Shown here: positions 9,034 to 18,408 of the stretch, in pieces
Layout of the letters: every line of letters starts with the position of its first letter
How positions within the stretch are numbered: position 1 is the stretch's first letter
Assembly (NCBI GenBank): GCA_947452295.1
Contig: CANGCK010000007.1
Location: 1 to 64,000, forward strand
Length of the DNA stretch: 64,000 bases
Origin: Sphingobacteriia bacterium
GTDB taxonomy: Bacteria; Bacteroidota; Bacteroidia; Chitinophagales; Chitinophagaceae
Direction: 5' to 3'
Made by a program: the position numbers and the translations under genes
Notes under the pieces: generated by a model
Told to the model about the DNA's origin: nothing
Database searches by the model: none
The model's input: the letters and a program-made list of their open reading frames with translations, nothing else

Positions 9034-10605
9034 TTACTTTGATTGTTGATTTTTAATGGTTATCCCATTTCTACTGCTATTCTGAATGCCATTTTCAACT
9101 GTAATTTCACCATTCACTAATATGTATTTAAAGCCGGTACTGTATTGATGTGGCATGTTATAAGTAGAGGCATCTTTAACTGTTTTTTCATCAAAAACAA
9201 CGATGTCTGCTGCAAATCCTTCATACAATAATCCTCTGTTGTTTAAACGAAATTTTTGAGCGGGCAATGAGGTCATTCTACGAATTGCCTCTTCTAAAGA
9301 AATTATTTTTTCTTCCCTTACGTATTTCCCTAATATACGTGCATTGGTACCATAGCCTCTGGGATGCGGGTTGCCTTGCTTATATATTCTAATACTGGCA
9401 TCACTAGCAAACATATTGTACGGGTAGCGCATTATAGCTTTCACATCTTCATCACTCATGCCATGAAATACCATACCTGCACCCCCTTGCTCCATCATTT
9501 GTATTATTGTTTCTGCCTCAGCTATTGCGGTGTGTTTATTGCCCTTTATTAAGTTTACCTGTTCAATACTTTTGCCGTTTAAGCTGCTGTCGGGTTTATA
9601 ACTGGCCACAACCGGGTAACTAAAATTTTTTAGTTTTCGTTTATTCAGTTTTGCTAGCATATATCCTTTAACTTCTTTTCTGATTGAGGGTTTGCCTAGT
9701 CTGGCATTAATAGAGTCTTGCCCATCGGCCAACACCCAATCAGGTAAAAGGGTGCTCAATGAAGTACTACTCGCTGTATACGGATATTGATCAATGGTTA
9801 CATCTAAGCCTTGCTCCCTTGCTTTCTCAATTAAAGGAATGGTTGTACTGCTTCTTCCCCAATTTTGTTGACCACTTAACTTAAAATGCGATATTTCAAC
9901 AGGTATATTGGCTTCTCTACCTACTTTTATTGTTTCTTCAATGGCATTAACTATTTCATCACCTTCATCCCTCATATGGCTGGCATATACGCCGTTGTAT
10001 TTTGCTGCAATTTTTGCCAACCGCACAATTTCATTGGTGGTAGAATAGGTGCCCGGTATATAAATAAGACCAGTAGATAGTCCTACCGCACCATCTTTCA
10101 TGGCTTTTTCAACAAGTAGCTCCATTTCTTGGAGCTCTGTTTCAGTTGGATGCCTATTGGCTGATCCCATCACCGCTTTCCGAACATCATTGTGCCCAAT
10201 TAATGCGGCTACGTTTACACTTAATTTAAGGCTATCAATCATGTTTAAATAACTGCCAATATTCACTTCCGATAAACCACAATTGCCGGTAATTACCGTA
10301 GTTACTCCATCATATATAAAATTAGATGCCAGTGGATTTTTCTTTTCATCGTTTTCAATATGTGTGTGAACATCTATAAAACCAGGTGCAACCATCAACC
10401 CATTGGCATCAATAACTCGGTTGGCAGGACAGTTTAGGCGGGTTCCAATTTTTAATATTTTCCCATCTTTAATGGCTATATCACCCCAAAACCACGAATT
10501 GCCTGTTCCGTTGATGATTTTTCCGTGTTTAATCAATACATCTGCTTGCTGGGCTAATACCAGTTTGCCTACAAAAAACAATAAGAAAAGTAGATTAAAT
10601 CGCAT
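9034..10605 (-). CDS. Secreted D-aminoacylase-like amidohydrolase
   Basis: This is an amidohydrolase-superfamily enzyme of the N-acyl-D-amino-acid deacylase group, 523 residues from the chosen start. The ATG at 10605 gives a signal peptide (MRFNLLFLLFFVGKLVLAQ); the frame extends to 10665 but that would bury the signal. Motifs are the metal site GFIDVHTH (His80 and His82), TGNCGLS with the metal-bridging Cys (about 110) typical of D-aminoacylases, GLIYIPGTY, SHMRDEGD, EISHFK and the catalytic Asp in FASDASI, followed by the C-terminal FAADIVVFD of the composite beta domain. It is likely periplasmic and cleaves N-acylated D-amino acids or related amides, perhaps from peptidoglycan or diet peptides. 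The exact substrate cannot be read from the sequence. Confidence 0.88.
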   Translation of the reverse strand: MRFNLLFLLFFVGKLVLAQQADVLIKHGKIINGTGNSWFWGDIAIKDGKILKIGTRLNCPANRVIDANGLMVAPGFIDVHTHIENDEKKNPLASNFIYDGVTTVITGNCGLSEVNIGSYLNMIDSLKLSVNVAALIGHNDVRKAVMGSANRHPTETELQEMELLVEKAMKDGAVGLSTGLIYIPGTYSTTNEIVRLAKIAAKYNGVYASHMRDEGDEIVNAIEETIKVGREANIPVEISHFKLSGQQNWGRSSTTIPLIEKAREQGLDVTIDQYPYTASSTSLSTLLPDWVLADGQDSINARLGKPSIRKEVKGYMLAKLNKRKLKNFSYPVVASYKPDSSLNGKSIEQVNLIKGNKHTAIAEAETIIQMMEQGGAGMVFHGMSDEDVKAIMRYPYNMFASDASIRIYKQGNPHPRGYGTNARILGKYVREEKIISLEEAIRRMTSLPAQKFRLNNRGLLYEGFAADIVVFDEKTVKDASTYNMPHQYSTGFKYILVNGEITVENGIQNSSRNGITIKNQQSK

Positions 10606-10654
10606 AATATTATGATTCTGTTGATTGAAATTAAGGAAAACGGTTTCATTTATG

Positions 10655-10662
10655 TAATTTTG
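10655..10662 (+). promoter_or_regulatory. Bacteroidota-type -7 box upstream of prfA
   Basis: TAATTTTG matches TAnnTTTG and ends 19 bases before the prfA ATG. No convincing -33 TTTG is visible at the usual distance, so this rests on the -7 box and its position. Confidence 0.5.
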
Positions 10663-10681
10663 CACTCCCTAAAAATTGGAT

Positions 10682-11743
10682 ATGCTGAATAAGCTTGAAG
10701 CGATTAAAGCGCGATTTGATCAGGTTGGTGTGGCGCTTACCAACCCCGAAATCATTAACAATCAAAAAGAGTTTGGTCTTTATAGTAAAGAATACCGTTC
10801 TCTCGAAAAAATTGTGCAGCCTTATGAAACCTATATGAAGGTACTGGCAGATTACCAGTTTGCTAAAGAAGCCTTGAATAGCAATGATGAGGACATGAAG
10901 GAATTGGCTAAAATGGAATTGCCCGATCTTGAAATTAAAAAAGATAGCTTAGAAAAAGAATTAACCAAATTATTGATTCCTAAAGATCCGCAGGATGATA
11001 AGAACGCCATATTAGAAATCCGTGCCGGAACAGGTGGCGACGAAGCTAGTTTGTTTGCAGGTGATTTATTGGGGATGTATTTAAGGTATTGCGCTAAAAA
11101 AGGATGGAAAACTGCCGTAGTTAGTGAAAGCGAAGGTACAGTTGGTGGATATAAAGAAGTAGTGGTAGAAGTAAGTGGTGAAGATGTGTATGGAACTTTG
11201 AAATTTGAAAGTGGTGTTCATCGGGTACAGCGTGTTCCTAACACCGAAACGCAAGGTAGGGTGCACACTTCTGCTGCCACAGTAGCAGTTATGCCAGAAG
11301 CCGAAGAGGTTGATTTTGAATTGAAAGAAAGTGATGTAAAAATGGAAACAGCCCGAAGTGGCGGTGCTGGCGGACAAAATGTAAATAAAGTAGAAACCAA
11401 AGTATTCTTAACCCATATTCCTACAGGTGTAGTAGTAGTTTGCCAAACCGAACGTTCTCAGTTGGGTAACAGAGAAAAAGCAATGACAATGTTGCGAACC
11501 AAACTATATGAAGAACAAGTACGCAAACAAGAAGATGAAATTTCACGCCAGCGTAAAACCTTGGTTAGTACCGGAGATAGAAGCGCAAAAATCAGAACCT
11601 ATAACTGGCCACAGGGAAGAGTTACCGACCACCGAATTGGCTTAACTTCTTACAACTTAGATGCAGTTATTGGCGGCGATATTGATGAGTTTATTGAATC
11701 ATTACAAATGGCAGAAAATGCCGCCAAAATGGTTAATCAATAA
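10682..11743 (+). CDS. prfA: Peptide chain release factor 1
   Basis: RF1 recognises UAA and UAG in the ribosomal A site and triggers peptide release. The 353-residue protein has the N-terminal helical domain, the anticodon-like P-x-T loop (here PNT, in [14 protein letters not shown]2 would have SPF) and the catalytic GGQ loop ([15 protein letters not shown], Gln about residue 232), followed by the basic C-terminal segment [16 protein letters not shown]. The frame can be read from a TTG six bases upstream, but the ATG at 10682 fits the family start. It is divergent from the amidohydrolase and followed by a hairpin. Confidence 0.96.
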   Translation: MLNKLEAIKARFDQVGVALTNPEIINNQKEFGLYSKEYRSLEKIVQPYETYMKVLADYQFAKEALNSNDEDMKELAKMELPDLEIKKDSLEKELTKLLIPKDPQDDKNAILEIRAGTGGDEASLFAGDLLGMYLRYCAKKGWKTAVVSESEGTVGGYKEVVVEVSGEDVYGTLKFESGVHRVQRVPNTETQGRVHTSAATVAVMPEAEEVDFELKESDVKMETARSGGAGGQNVNKVETKVFLTHIPTGVVVVCQTERSQLGNREKAMTMLRTKLYEEQVRKQEDEISRQRKTLVSTGDRSAKIRTYNWPQGRVTDHRIGLTSYNLDAVIGGDIDEFIESLQMAENAAKMVNQ

Positions 11744-11747
11744 CATA

Positions 11748-11775
11748 AACATTGGTTTTTGAACCAATGTTATTT
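11748..11775 (+). terminator. Hairpin after prfA
   Basis: Perfect ten-base arms (11748-11757 and 11762-11771; AACATTGGTT and complement) with a 4-base loop, followed by a short T-rich tail. It lies between the convergent prfA and galE. Confidence 0.7.
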
Positions 11776-11779
11776 AATG

Positions 11780-12814
11780 TTATTTAGGTTGATTTGACAT
11801 TGCCTGTAACTTTAATTCCCACTTCCAGGCAGTATCCATCATTTCTGTAATAGTATAATTAATGCTCCATCCCAACTTGTTTACAGCTGCGTTGTTATTG
11901 GCATAAATGGCTATTACATCACCCGCTCTGCGGGAACCTATTTCATAGTTTAGTTTCAACCCACTCACTTGCTCAAATGTTTCAATGGCTTCTAATACAG
12001 TGATGCCAATGCCTGTTCCTAAATTAAATACATCACAGTTGGTTTCGTTTTTCTTGTTAAGTAAGTATTGTACAGCTAAAGTATGTGCATGCGCAATATC
12101 CGAAACATGTATAAAATCTCTGATGCAGCTTCCATCTCTGGTGTCGTAATCATTCCCATACACCATCATCTTTGGTAATTTACCAATAGCGGTTTGGGTT
12201 ATTACTGGGAAAAGATTTTGTGGTTTACCTAAAGGTAATTCTCCGATATGGCCGGATGGATGAGCCCCAACTGGATTAAAATAGCGCAACAAGATGGCAT
12301 TTGAACCACTTGCTTGAGCAAAATCTTTAATAATTACTTCGCCCATTTGTTTGGTTGCACCATATGGCGATTCCGCTGTTTTAATAGGAGAAGATTCGGT
12401 AACTGGAATAGTATCTGGGTTCCCATAAACTGTACAAGATGAAGAAAATACAAAATGAGGAATTGAAAATTCTTGCGCACATTTTAATAAATTAATCAGC
12501 CCAAACAGGTTGTTTTCATAATATTTTAGTGGCAATTGAACCGATTCGCCTACTGCTTTATATGCAGCAAAATGTATAATGCCCTTGATAGTTGAATTTT
12601 GATTAAATACTTCACGTGTTTCTTCAAAATTGGTTAAATCTATCGCATAATTTTTGACTTTCTTACCAGTAATTTTTTCTATCCCTTCAAAAGCCTGGGG
12701 AGTAGACCCCGAAAAATTATCAATAGAAATTACGTCAAAACCATTGCTGATTAAATCTATAATGGTGTGCGATCCAATAAATCCGGCACCGCCTGTTACT
12801 AAAATTGTAGACAT
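11780..12814 (-). CDS. galE: UDP-glucose 4-epimerase
   Basis: This extended short-chain dehydrogenase interconverts UDP-glucose and UDP-galactose using bound NAD. The 344-residue length is standard. The NAD-binding GGAGFIGS loop is at residues 8-15, DLTNFEE and HFAAYKAVGES follow, the catalytic Ser is in FSSSCTVYG and the Tyr-Lys pair is in SPYGATKQ. The sugar-binding segment RYFNPVGAHPSG and DYDTRDGSCIRDFIH are diagnostic for GalE. It supplies UDP-galactose for envelope polysaccharides or galactose breakdown. It stands alone between prfA and the DUF47 gene, with no sugar operon around it. Confidence 0.95.
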   Translation of the reverse strand: MSTILVTGGAGFIGSHTIIDLISNGFDVISIDNFSGSTPQAFEGIEKITGKKVKNYAIDLTNFEETREVFNQNSTIKGIIHFAAYKAVGESVQLPLKYYENNLFGLINLLKCAQEFSIPHFVFSSSCTVYGNPDTIPVTESSPIKTAESPYGATKQMGEVIIKDFAQASGSNAILLRYFNPVGAHPSGHIGELPLGKPQNLFPVITQTAIGKLPKMMVYGNDYDTRDGSCIRDFIHVSDIAHAHTLAVQYLLNKKNETNCDVFNLGTGIGITVLEAIETFEQVSGLKLNYEIGSRRAGDVIAIYANNNAAVNKLGWSINYTITEMMDTAWKWELKLQAMSNQPK

Positions 12815-12892
12815 AAATATAAAATATCTTATTAGTTAATGGTGTTTGTTTAGTTTATCTTAAAAATGCATCAATCAAAGCATTGCAATAAA

Positions 12893-13540
12893 TCAAGCAT
12901 ATTTTACAATGATCGATTCAATTGCATTTGCCGCATCTTCACATTTATCTGTTGCCTTTTCCATTGCTTGATACACTTCTTTTTTCTTGATTACTTCTTT
13001 AAAATCATTTTCTTGTTCAAATAACTTTTCAATACTCATATCAAATACGTCATCTGCCTGATTCTCAATGCTGTTTATTTTAATCATCGCTTCTGTCATT
13101 TCTTTAAGCTTTTTCATATTCCTCAATCCAAACACTGCTTTCTTAATTTCAATGGTCCCCTGTAAAATCAATTCAGCCATTTTTTGAATACCGGTTTCAT
13201 TGGGATTGATATTGTAAAAAATCATCTTTTTGGCTGATGCAAAAATATAATCTGCAATATCATCTAAAGCATTGGCTAAATAATGAATATCTTCTCTGTC
13301 AAATGGGGTAATAAAATTTCTTCCTAATTCAGTAAATATTTGATGTGTATTATTGTCGTTTTTATTTTCTAAGTCTTTAATTTGGGCTCGAATGGAAGAT
13401 CTTTTATTAGCATCTGGTTCGTTTACCATCTCCTTCAATTTAATGCCCATTTCGTGTAATTTCTCTACTACATCTTCAAATAATTCATAAAAAACGATGT
13501 TTTTTGGCCTGAATAAACGTTCTAATATTTTAATGCCCAT
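12893..13540 (-). CDS. DUF47 / PhoU-like protein
   Basis: This 215-residue, almost entirely helical protein matches the DUF47 (PhoU-like, Pit accessory) family: a conserved start (KILERLFRPKN), acidic metal-binding clusters in DREDIHYLANALDDIADYI and the C-terminal YQAMEKATDKCEDAANAIESI. Family members usually sit beside a low-affinity phosphate permease of the PiT family and tune its activity. No PiT gene is present within this window. The gene is downstream of a PhoR-like kinase and PhoB-like regulator on the same strand with a gap of about 107 bases, so a phosphate-related unit is plausible but inferred. Confidence 0.85.
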   Translation of the reverse strand: MGIKILERLFRPKNIVFYELFEDVVEKLHEMGIKLKEMVNEPDANKRSSIRAQIKDLENKNDNNTHQIFTELGRNFITPFDREDIHYLANALDDIADYIFASAKKMIFYNINPNETGIQKMAELILQGTIEIKKAVFGLRNMKKLKEMTEAMIKINSIENQADDVFDMSIEKLFEQENDFKEVIKKKEVYQAMEKATDKCEDAANAIESIIVKYA

Positions 13541-13647
13541 ACGTAGGTTTTTATAAAATTAAGGTAGTTCTTTGGTTAAGGACTTATTCAATCAAAATTA
13601 CATAACTACTAAAATAAAAAAGTAATATTAATATCGATATATCCCTA

Positions 13648-14718
13648 TTAATTAACGTTTTTGCTTTCTAAAGTAAATCCAATTGTTGTACCCACTTCTA
13701 GTTTACTACGTACATGAATGGTTTGGCCATGTGCTTCTATAATATGTTTGCAAATTGATAAGCCCAATCCCGATCCTCCAATATTTCGACTTCTACCTTT
13801 GTCGGTTCTGTAAAATCGCTCAAAGATTCTTAATAAATGCTCTTCACCAATACCCATTCCATCATCACTAAATTCAATTAAAATGCGTTTACCATCTATT
13901 TGATAAATGCTTGCAACAATATTGCCGTCTTGTTTTCCATATTTTATAGAATTTTCTACAAGGTTATTCATAACCTGTCTGATTTTTTCTTTGTCGGCAA
14001 ATACACTTATCGGATATTCACAACCTTTTTTAATGTTGCATTTAATATTGCGTGCTGCTGTTTTTATTGAAAGGGCTTCAAATACTTCTTTAATGAGATC
14101 TTGAATTATAAAATTTTCTTTGTCAAGAGGCTGTTCGCCACTTTCTAGTCTCGAAATTTCATCTAAATCTTCTACCAGGTGCACCATTCTATCTACATTT
14201 TTAGCAGCATTCTCCAAAAATTTTTTATTAACTGCAGCATTGTTGATGGCGCCTCCCAATAGCGTATCTACATAACCCTGAATGGCAAATATGGGCGTTT
14301 TAAATTCATGTGCTAAATTTTGCAGAAACTCTTTTCTATAAGCCTCATTATTTTTCAGTACTTCTATTTCTGCTCTTTGTTGCTCGGCCCATTTAACAAC
14401 TTCTTCTTTAACCTCTTCTATGCCTTTTTGTGGTAATATGTACTTGTAATAAGTCTCTTCTCTTTTAGAAGCCTTGGTTTGATAAATAAATTTATAAATG
14501 AGTTTTATTTTACGATTGATGAATAACTCAAATACAAAGATTATCAACAAATAATTTCCTGTAAATAAAACGAAAAGCGTTGATAAAGTAAGAAGAAAAT
14601 TGTGTTGTAAGAGATGAATACCAATAGTTACCGGTACTGCTATAATGAAAGCAGAGAATGCGGATAATTGTTTCGGGGAAAAATTTTTTGTATCAAACAT
14701 TGTACAGCTAAGATACAT
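13648..14718 (-). CDS. Sensor histidine kinase, PhoR-like
   Basis: This 356-residue membrane kinase has two N-terminal transmembrane helices (about residues 18-36 and 43-66) with almost no periplasmic loop, a short linker with a coiled-coil tendency, and HisKA plus HATPase domains. The phospho-acceptor is His137 in NLAHEFKTP; the N box is NNLVENSIKYG, G1 is DDGMGIG, the F box is FERFYRTD and G2 is GGSGLGLSICKHI. The ATG overlaps the stop of the response regulator gene as TAATG, indicating translational coupling; a second ATG (M7) would also fit. The lack of a sensory loop suggests it reads membrane or partner-protein signals, as PhoR does. The phosphate link is inference from architecture and the DUF47 neighbour. 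Confidence 0.88.
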   Translation of the reverse strand: MYLSCTMFDTKNFSPKQLSAFSAFIIAVPVTIGIHLLQHNFLLTLSTLFVLFTGNYLLIIFVFELFINRKIKLIYKFIYQTKASKREETYYKYILPQKGIEEVKEEVVKWAEQQRAEIEVLKNNEAYRKEFLQNLAHEFKTPIFAIQGYVDTLLGGAINNAAVNKKFLENAAKNVDRMVHLVEDLDEISRLESGEQPLDKENFIIQDLIKEVFEALSIKTAARNIKCNIKKGCEYPISVFADKEKIRQVMNNLVENSIKYGKQDGNIVASIYQIDGKRILIEFSDDGMGIGEEHLLRIFERFYRTDKGRSRNIGGSGLGLSICKHIIEAHGQTIHVRSKLEVGTTIGFTLESKNVN

Positions 14719-15404
14719 TAAACCTCAAACTTATAACCAACCCCTTTTACAGTAGTTATACAATCTATCCCTAATTTCTGTCGAACTTTTCTAATATGCA
14801 CGTCAATTGTTCTGTCTCCAACGATTACTTCATTTCCCCAAATTTGCGATAGTATCTCATTTCGTAAAAACACCCTGCCTGGGCGTGAGGCCAATAAATA
14901 TATTAATTCAAACTCTTTTTTGGCCAATACCACTTCAGTATTGTTGATTTTTACCAAATAGCTCGTCGGATCGATGATGAGATTTCCTACATAAATACTC
15001 TTGTCGGTTTCTTTAATACTTACTCTTCTAAACAAAGCGTTTACACGGCTTATCAATACTTTTGGACTGATCGGTTTATTGATATAATCGTCGGCTCCGG
15101 TTTCTAATCCTTTGATATGTGAAGCCTCATCGTTCATTGCAGTTAAAAATATAATCAATGTTTCCTGAAATGCCGGTAATGCTCTAAGTGTTGCACAAAC
15201 TTCTACCCCATTTTTTCCGGGCATCATCACATCTAATATAATTAAATCGGGGTTATATTGTTTGGCTTTCTCTATCGCATCTTTACCATCCTTTGCGGTA
15301 TACACCAGATATCCTTCGTTTTGTAAGTTGTAGCTAATGATTTCCAGAATATCAGGTTCATCATCTGCAATAAGAATCTTTTTGATATTTCCTTCCATCT
15401 TCAA
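14718..15404 (-). CDS. Response regulator, OmpR/PhoB family
   Basis: The 228-residue protein has an N-terminal receiver domain with the acidic pocket DDE (residues 14-16), phospho-acceptor Asp58 in LIILDVMMPG, the Thr of FLTA and the Lys of NKPISP. The C-terminal half is a winged-helix DNA-binding domain with ELIYLLASRPGRVF, TIDVHIRKVRQKLG and TVKGVGYKF. It is the partner of the overlapping histidine kinase gene. Both are transcribed away from the divergent caspase-like gene. The target genes cannot be told from this sequence. Confidence 0.92.
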   Translation of the reverse strand: MKMEGNIKKILIADDEPDILEIISYNLQNEGYLVYTAKDGKDAIEKAKQYNPDLIILDVMMPGKNGVEVCATLRALPAFQETLIIFLTAMNDEASHIKGLETGADDYINKPISPKVLISRVNALFRRVSIKETDKSIYVGNLIIDPTSYLVKINNTEVVLAKKEFELIYLLASRPGRVFLRNEILSQIWGNEVIVGDRTIDVHIRKVRQKLGIDCITTVKGVGYKFEV

Positions 15405-15487
15405 ATAAATTTACACAAAGTTAATTTCAATATACAAATTTTAACAAATTGTATTATTATCTAATTGTTAACCTTAAATGGAAGGAG

Positions 15488-15520
15488 TTGTTTTTTTGCC
15501 AAAATTTGAACCTATTTTTG
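15488..15520 (+). promoter_or_regulatory. Promoter with -33 and -7 boxes for the caspase-like gene
   Basis: TATTTTTG at 15513-15520 is a perfect TAnnTTTG box and a TTG lies at 15488-15490, 22 bases upstream, within the usual Bacteroidota spacing. It falls inside the longest reading frame, which supports the ATG at 15529 as the true start. Confidence 0.55.
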
Positions 15521-15528
15521 CCCTGTTT

Positions 15529-17700
15529 ATGAAAGTATCAAAATCAATAATTGTATTTATTGTATTTTTTTGGACCGTAACCTTTTCTTACGGACAAGAT
15601 TATTTAACATTGCCTACCATTCCCGCAATGAGGCAGTTGCATCATGAATATATCATTAAATCTTTAGCGCAAATCGATTCACTTAAATTACAAAATAGTA
15701 AATTAAGTAAAAGTGAGATAGATGGAGTGAGAATTCAAGTTACTAGAATGCGAATTGATATAGAAACCAATGATCGTTTAGATAATAACGGAAAATACAA
15801 ATGGCTGAGAGGGGTTAATGAAATCTTATCGGGTTTTATTAAAGCTTATCACGCCAAATCCATGACTGCTGTACAATATCCTGAATTGGTAAATGCATAT
15901 GACTTATCGCTTCATCTTGAATGGAGTGGTGTGTCTATTGAGCCTATTATAAAATCGAATAATATTGAAATTGCGCAATTGATTATCGATAATTATGGAT
16001 TAAAAGAAAATATTGGCATGTCTAAATCTAAAGATGTGTTGTTATTAAAGCTTTGTGATAAATATCCTTCACGCATATTGTCTCTTTTATCTCAAAATCC
16101 TAATAACAGATATGCCGATTCATTAATTGTAGTTGCTGGGTTTAAAAATCCCGAAGACCTTTATACCTATGCAGCTGCACCAAACGCATTAGGCAAAAAA
16201 ATTCAATCAGTAAATCATCCATTTATTAAACTTGTTGCACAACTTTCACTTACACGAACAGGTCGGATGTATTTTCCTTTTTTAGACAATATCTACAAAC
16301 GAATTTTACCGATAGATTCTATTACTCCTTATGTAAGAAATGACACATCAATTGGATATTTTAAATTATTGGTTAAAACGCGTATTCAATATGCCGAAAG
16401 AATGGCTTGGGGCGACACGCCCATGGTGGCAAATGTGTTAACAGCAAAACTTAAATCAAAGGCAGTTGAACTTTTTATAAATGATATTAATGCATTGCAT
16501 GATGAAAACAATGAAACCATAAGATTTAAAAAAATTGAAGGTTTATCACCTGAAGAATTATATTATTTAGCAGTTTTAGGGGAAGATGAAATGTACACTT
16601 CAAGTTTTGTAAGCGGTGTGTATCCAAGAATTTTTAGTAGAATGAAAATTGCTCGTTCCGATCAATTGCTGGCCAATCTGAAGAATGATTATTATAAAAA
16701 GTTCTTAAAAATAGCTGCGTCGTATAATAAGTTAGACGATTTTTTAAGTAGAATGGATAAAATTGATGCCGAAATATTAATGAGAAATTTCGTAAGTGGC
16801 TTAGATAAAACTGGTTCTTTAGAAGATGCTGTAGATGTGGCAGATTCTTATGCAGTAATATACAATAATAATTTGCGAAAGTTAATACTCAAGCAAGTCC
16901 AATCCGAACTCATTCGCTGCAATGATATCCACGAAATGCGGGGTGTGGCTATTTATGAATTACTGAATAATTTATTTCTTTCATTAGAAATCGGTAATAA
17001 AAATGATTTATCTGCCAAACTGGGAATTAAGCCAATATATGAATTAGCAGCAAAAGACCTGATCGATTCGTTGAATGGTAAAATTATCATGCAACAATTT
17101 TTTTATGGGGATAAAGACGGAGTAGTTGTATTCAATGCTTTTTTAAATAAATTTCGAAACCCTCAATGGCGAATTGTTAATAAGCCTAATTGGGTAGAAG
17201 TAAGTTCTGTAAAGGGTTTACCCATCACCATATACTCTAATTTGCCTTTAGATGAAACACTAGAGTTAGATGAACACTCTCAAGATAGTTTGATCACCTA
17301 TTTAGAAAATAATAATTTAACGCCAACAATTGCCATACATCGAGGGCATAGTTATTACCTTAATCATACCATTAAAAACATTCCCGCAAGCGCTAAACTC
17401 ATTCTATTAGGAAGTTGCGGAGGTTATCAAAAAATGAATGATGTGTTGGCAAATTGTCCCGAAGCACATATAATTGCTTCAAAACAAGTAGGTACAGGCA
17501 TCATCAATCAGGGCTTAATAGATGTGATCAGTGACTACCTTAGAAGAGGCAAAAACCTAAATTGGCCAGAATTATGGAATAATCTAGCCATAAGATTTAG
17601 TGGTACCGCCAAAGAAAAATTTGATGATTATGTCCCCCCCTATAAAAATTTAGGAGCTATTTTCATATCGGCATATCAAAAACGTTTATTGGGCTTTTAA
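15529..17700 (+). CDS. Secreted protein with caspase-like (clan CD) C-terminal domain
   Basis: The 723-residue protein begins at the ATG at 15529 with a signal peptide (KSIIVFIVFFWTVTFSYG, cut before QDYLT); an earlier ATG in frame at 15478 would bury this signal and lies upstream of the promoter. Residues ~30-540 are mainly alpha-helical with no motif I know. The last ~180 residues show an ordered pattern typical of clan CD cysteine peptidases and CHAT proteins: a hydrophobic strand ending in a His motif (AIHRGHSYY, His604 and His607), a short helix, then a strand ending in a Cys motif (KLILLGSCGG, Cys630). A peptidase role in the periplasm or at the surface is an inference from this dyad pattern; the family is not one I can name. 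Confidence 0.8.
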   Translation: MKVSKSIIVFIVFFWTVTFSYGQDYLTLPTIPAMRQLHHEYIIKSLAQIDSLKLQNSKLSKSEIDGVRIQVTRMRIDIETNDRLDNNGKYKWLRGVNEILSGFIKAYHAKSMTAVQYPELVNAYDLSLHLEWSGVSIEPIIKSNNIEIAQLIIDNYGLKENIGMSKSKDVLLLKLCDKYPSRILSLLSQNPNNRYADSLIVVAGFKNPEDLYTYAAAPNALGKKIQSVNHPFIKLVAQLSLTRTGRMYFPFLDNIYKRILPIDSITPYVRNDTSIGYFKLLVKTRIQYAERMAWGDTPMVANVLTAKLKSKAVELFINDINALHDENNETIRFKKIEGLSPEELYYLAVLGEDEMYTSSFVSGVYPRIFSRMKIARSDQLLANLKNDYYKKFLKIAASYNKLDDFLSRMDKIDAEILMRNFVSGLDKTGSLEDAVDVADSYAVIYNNNLRKLILKQVQSELIRCNDIHEMRGVAIYELLNNLFLSLEIGNKNDLSAKLGIKPIYELAAKDLIDSLNGKIIMQQFFYGDKDGVVVFNAFLNKFRNPQWRIVNKPNWVEVSSVKGLPITIYSNLPLDETLELDEHSQDSLITYLENNNLTPTIAIHRGHSYYLNHTIKNIPASAKLILLGSCGGYQKMNDVLANCPEAHIIASKQVGTGIINQGLIDVISDYLRRGKNLNWPELWNNLAIRFSGTAKEKFDDYVPPYKNLGAIFISAYQKRLLGF

Positions 17701-17709
17701 TTGCTTATG

Positions 17710-18348
17710 CTACCTCAGAAATAAATTATTCCTCTTTTCATAACCAATGGTTGTTTTAATTCCATGCCCAGGATACACCTCAACATCATCTGGCAAAGTA
17801 AATAGCTGTTCTCGGATGCTTTTTAATAAAGTTGCTAGATTGCCTCCCGGAAAATCACTTCTTCCAATACTTTCTCTAAACAAAACGTCTCCTCCAATAA
17901 TAAATTGTTGTTTTTCACAATAAAAACAAAGACTTGCAGGTGAATGCCCAGGCGCTAAAATTACTTTTAGGGCATCATTTTCTAGCCAAATCGTATCTCC
18001 TTCTTGTAAGTAATGAATAGGTCCGGAGTAATTAGTAAAAGGCAAACCCCATTTTTCACCTGAAATAGGGGCATATTGCAACATTACCTCTTCTTCTGGA
18101 TGTATATAAAGTGGAGTATGATAAGTGTCAAACACCCATTTATTACCAAAAACATGGTCTAAATGACAGTGGGTATTCAATAATTGAACCGGTGTTAAAT
18201 CCAAAGAACTGATAAATGCTCGCAGTATTTCTTGTTCTTCAACAGAATAACACCCCGGATCGATAATTATTGCTTTCTTTTGTTCATTGTATAAAACATA
18301 AGTGTTTTCCTTAATTGGACTAAAAGTAAATACCTTAACTTTTAACAT
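17710..18348 (-). CDS. MBL-fold metallo-hydrolase (glyoxalase II-like)
   Basis: This 212-residue cytoplasmic metallo-beta-lactamase-fold protein carries the zinc motif THCHLDH (His60, His62, Asp64, His65), a further His in APGHSPAS, the bridging Asp in IGGDVLF and the last His in VYPGHG. The overall order matches small glyoxalase II-like hydrolases that cleave thioesters such as S-lactoylglutathione or related compounds. The frame extends to 18414, but the ATG at 18348 gives the family N-terminus MLKVKVFTFSPIKENTY and avoids overlapping the divergent gene. The true substrate is unknown; Bacteroidota generally lack glutathione, so another thiol or thioester is likely. Confidence 0.88.
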   Translation of the reverse strand: MLKVKVFTFSPIKENTYVLYNEQKKAIIIDPGCYSVEEQEILRAFISSLDLTPVQLLNTHCHLDHVFGNKWVFDTYHTPLYIHPEEEVMLQYAPISGEKWGLPFTNYSGPIHYLQEGDTIWLENDALKVILAPGHSPASLCFYCEKQQFIIGGDVLFRESIGRSDFPGGNLATLLKSIREQLFTLPDDVEVYPGHGIKTTIGYEKRNNLFLR

Positions 18349-18408
18349 ATTCCTAATTTTACCTTCGTTTAAACGTAAATGACTAATTTTAAATACCAAA
18401 GTTCGGAT

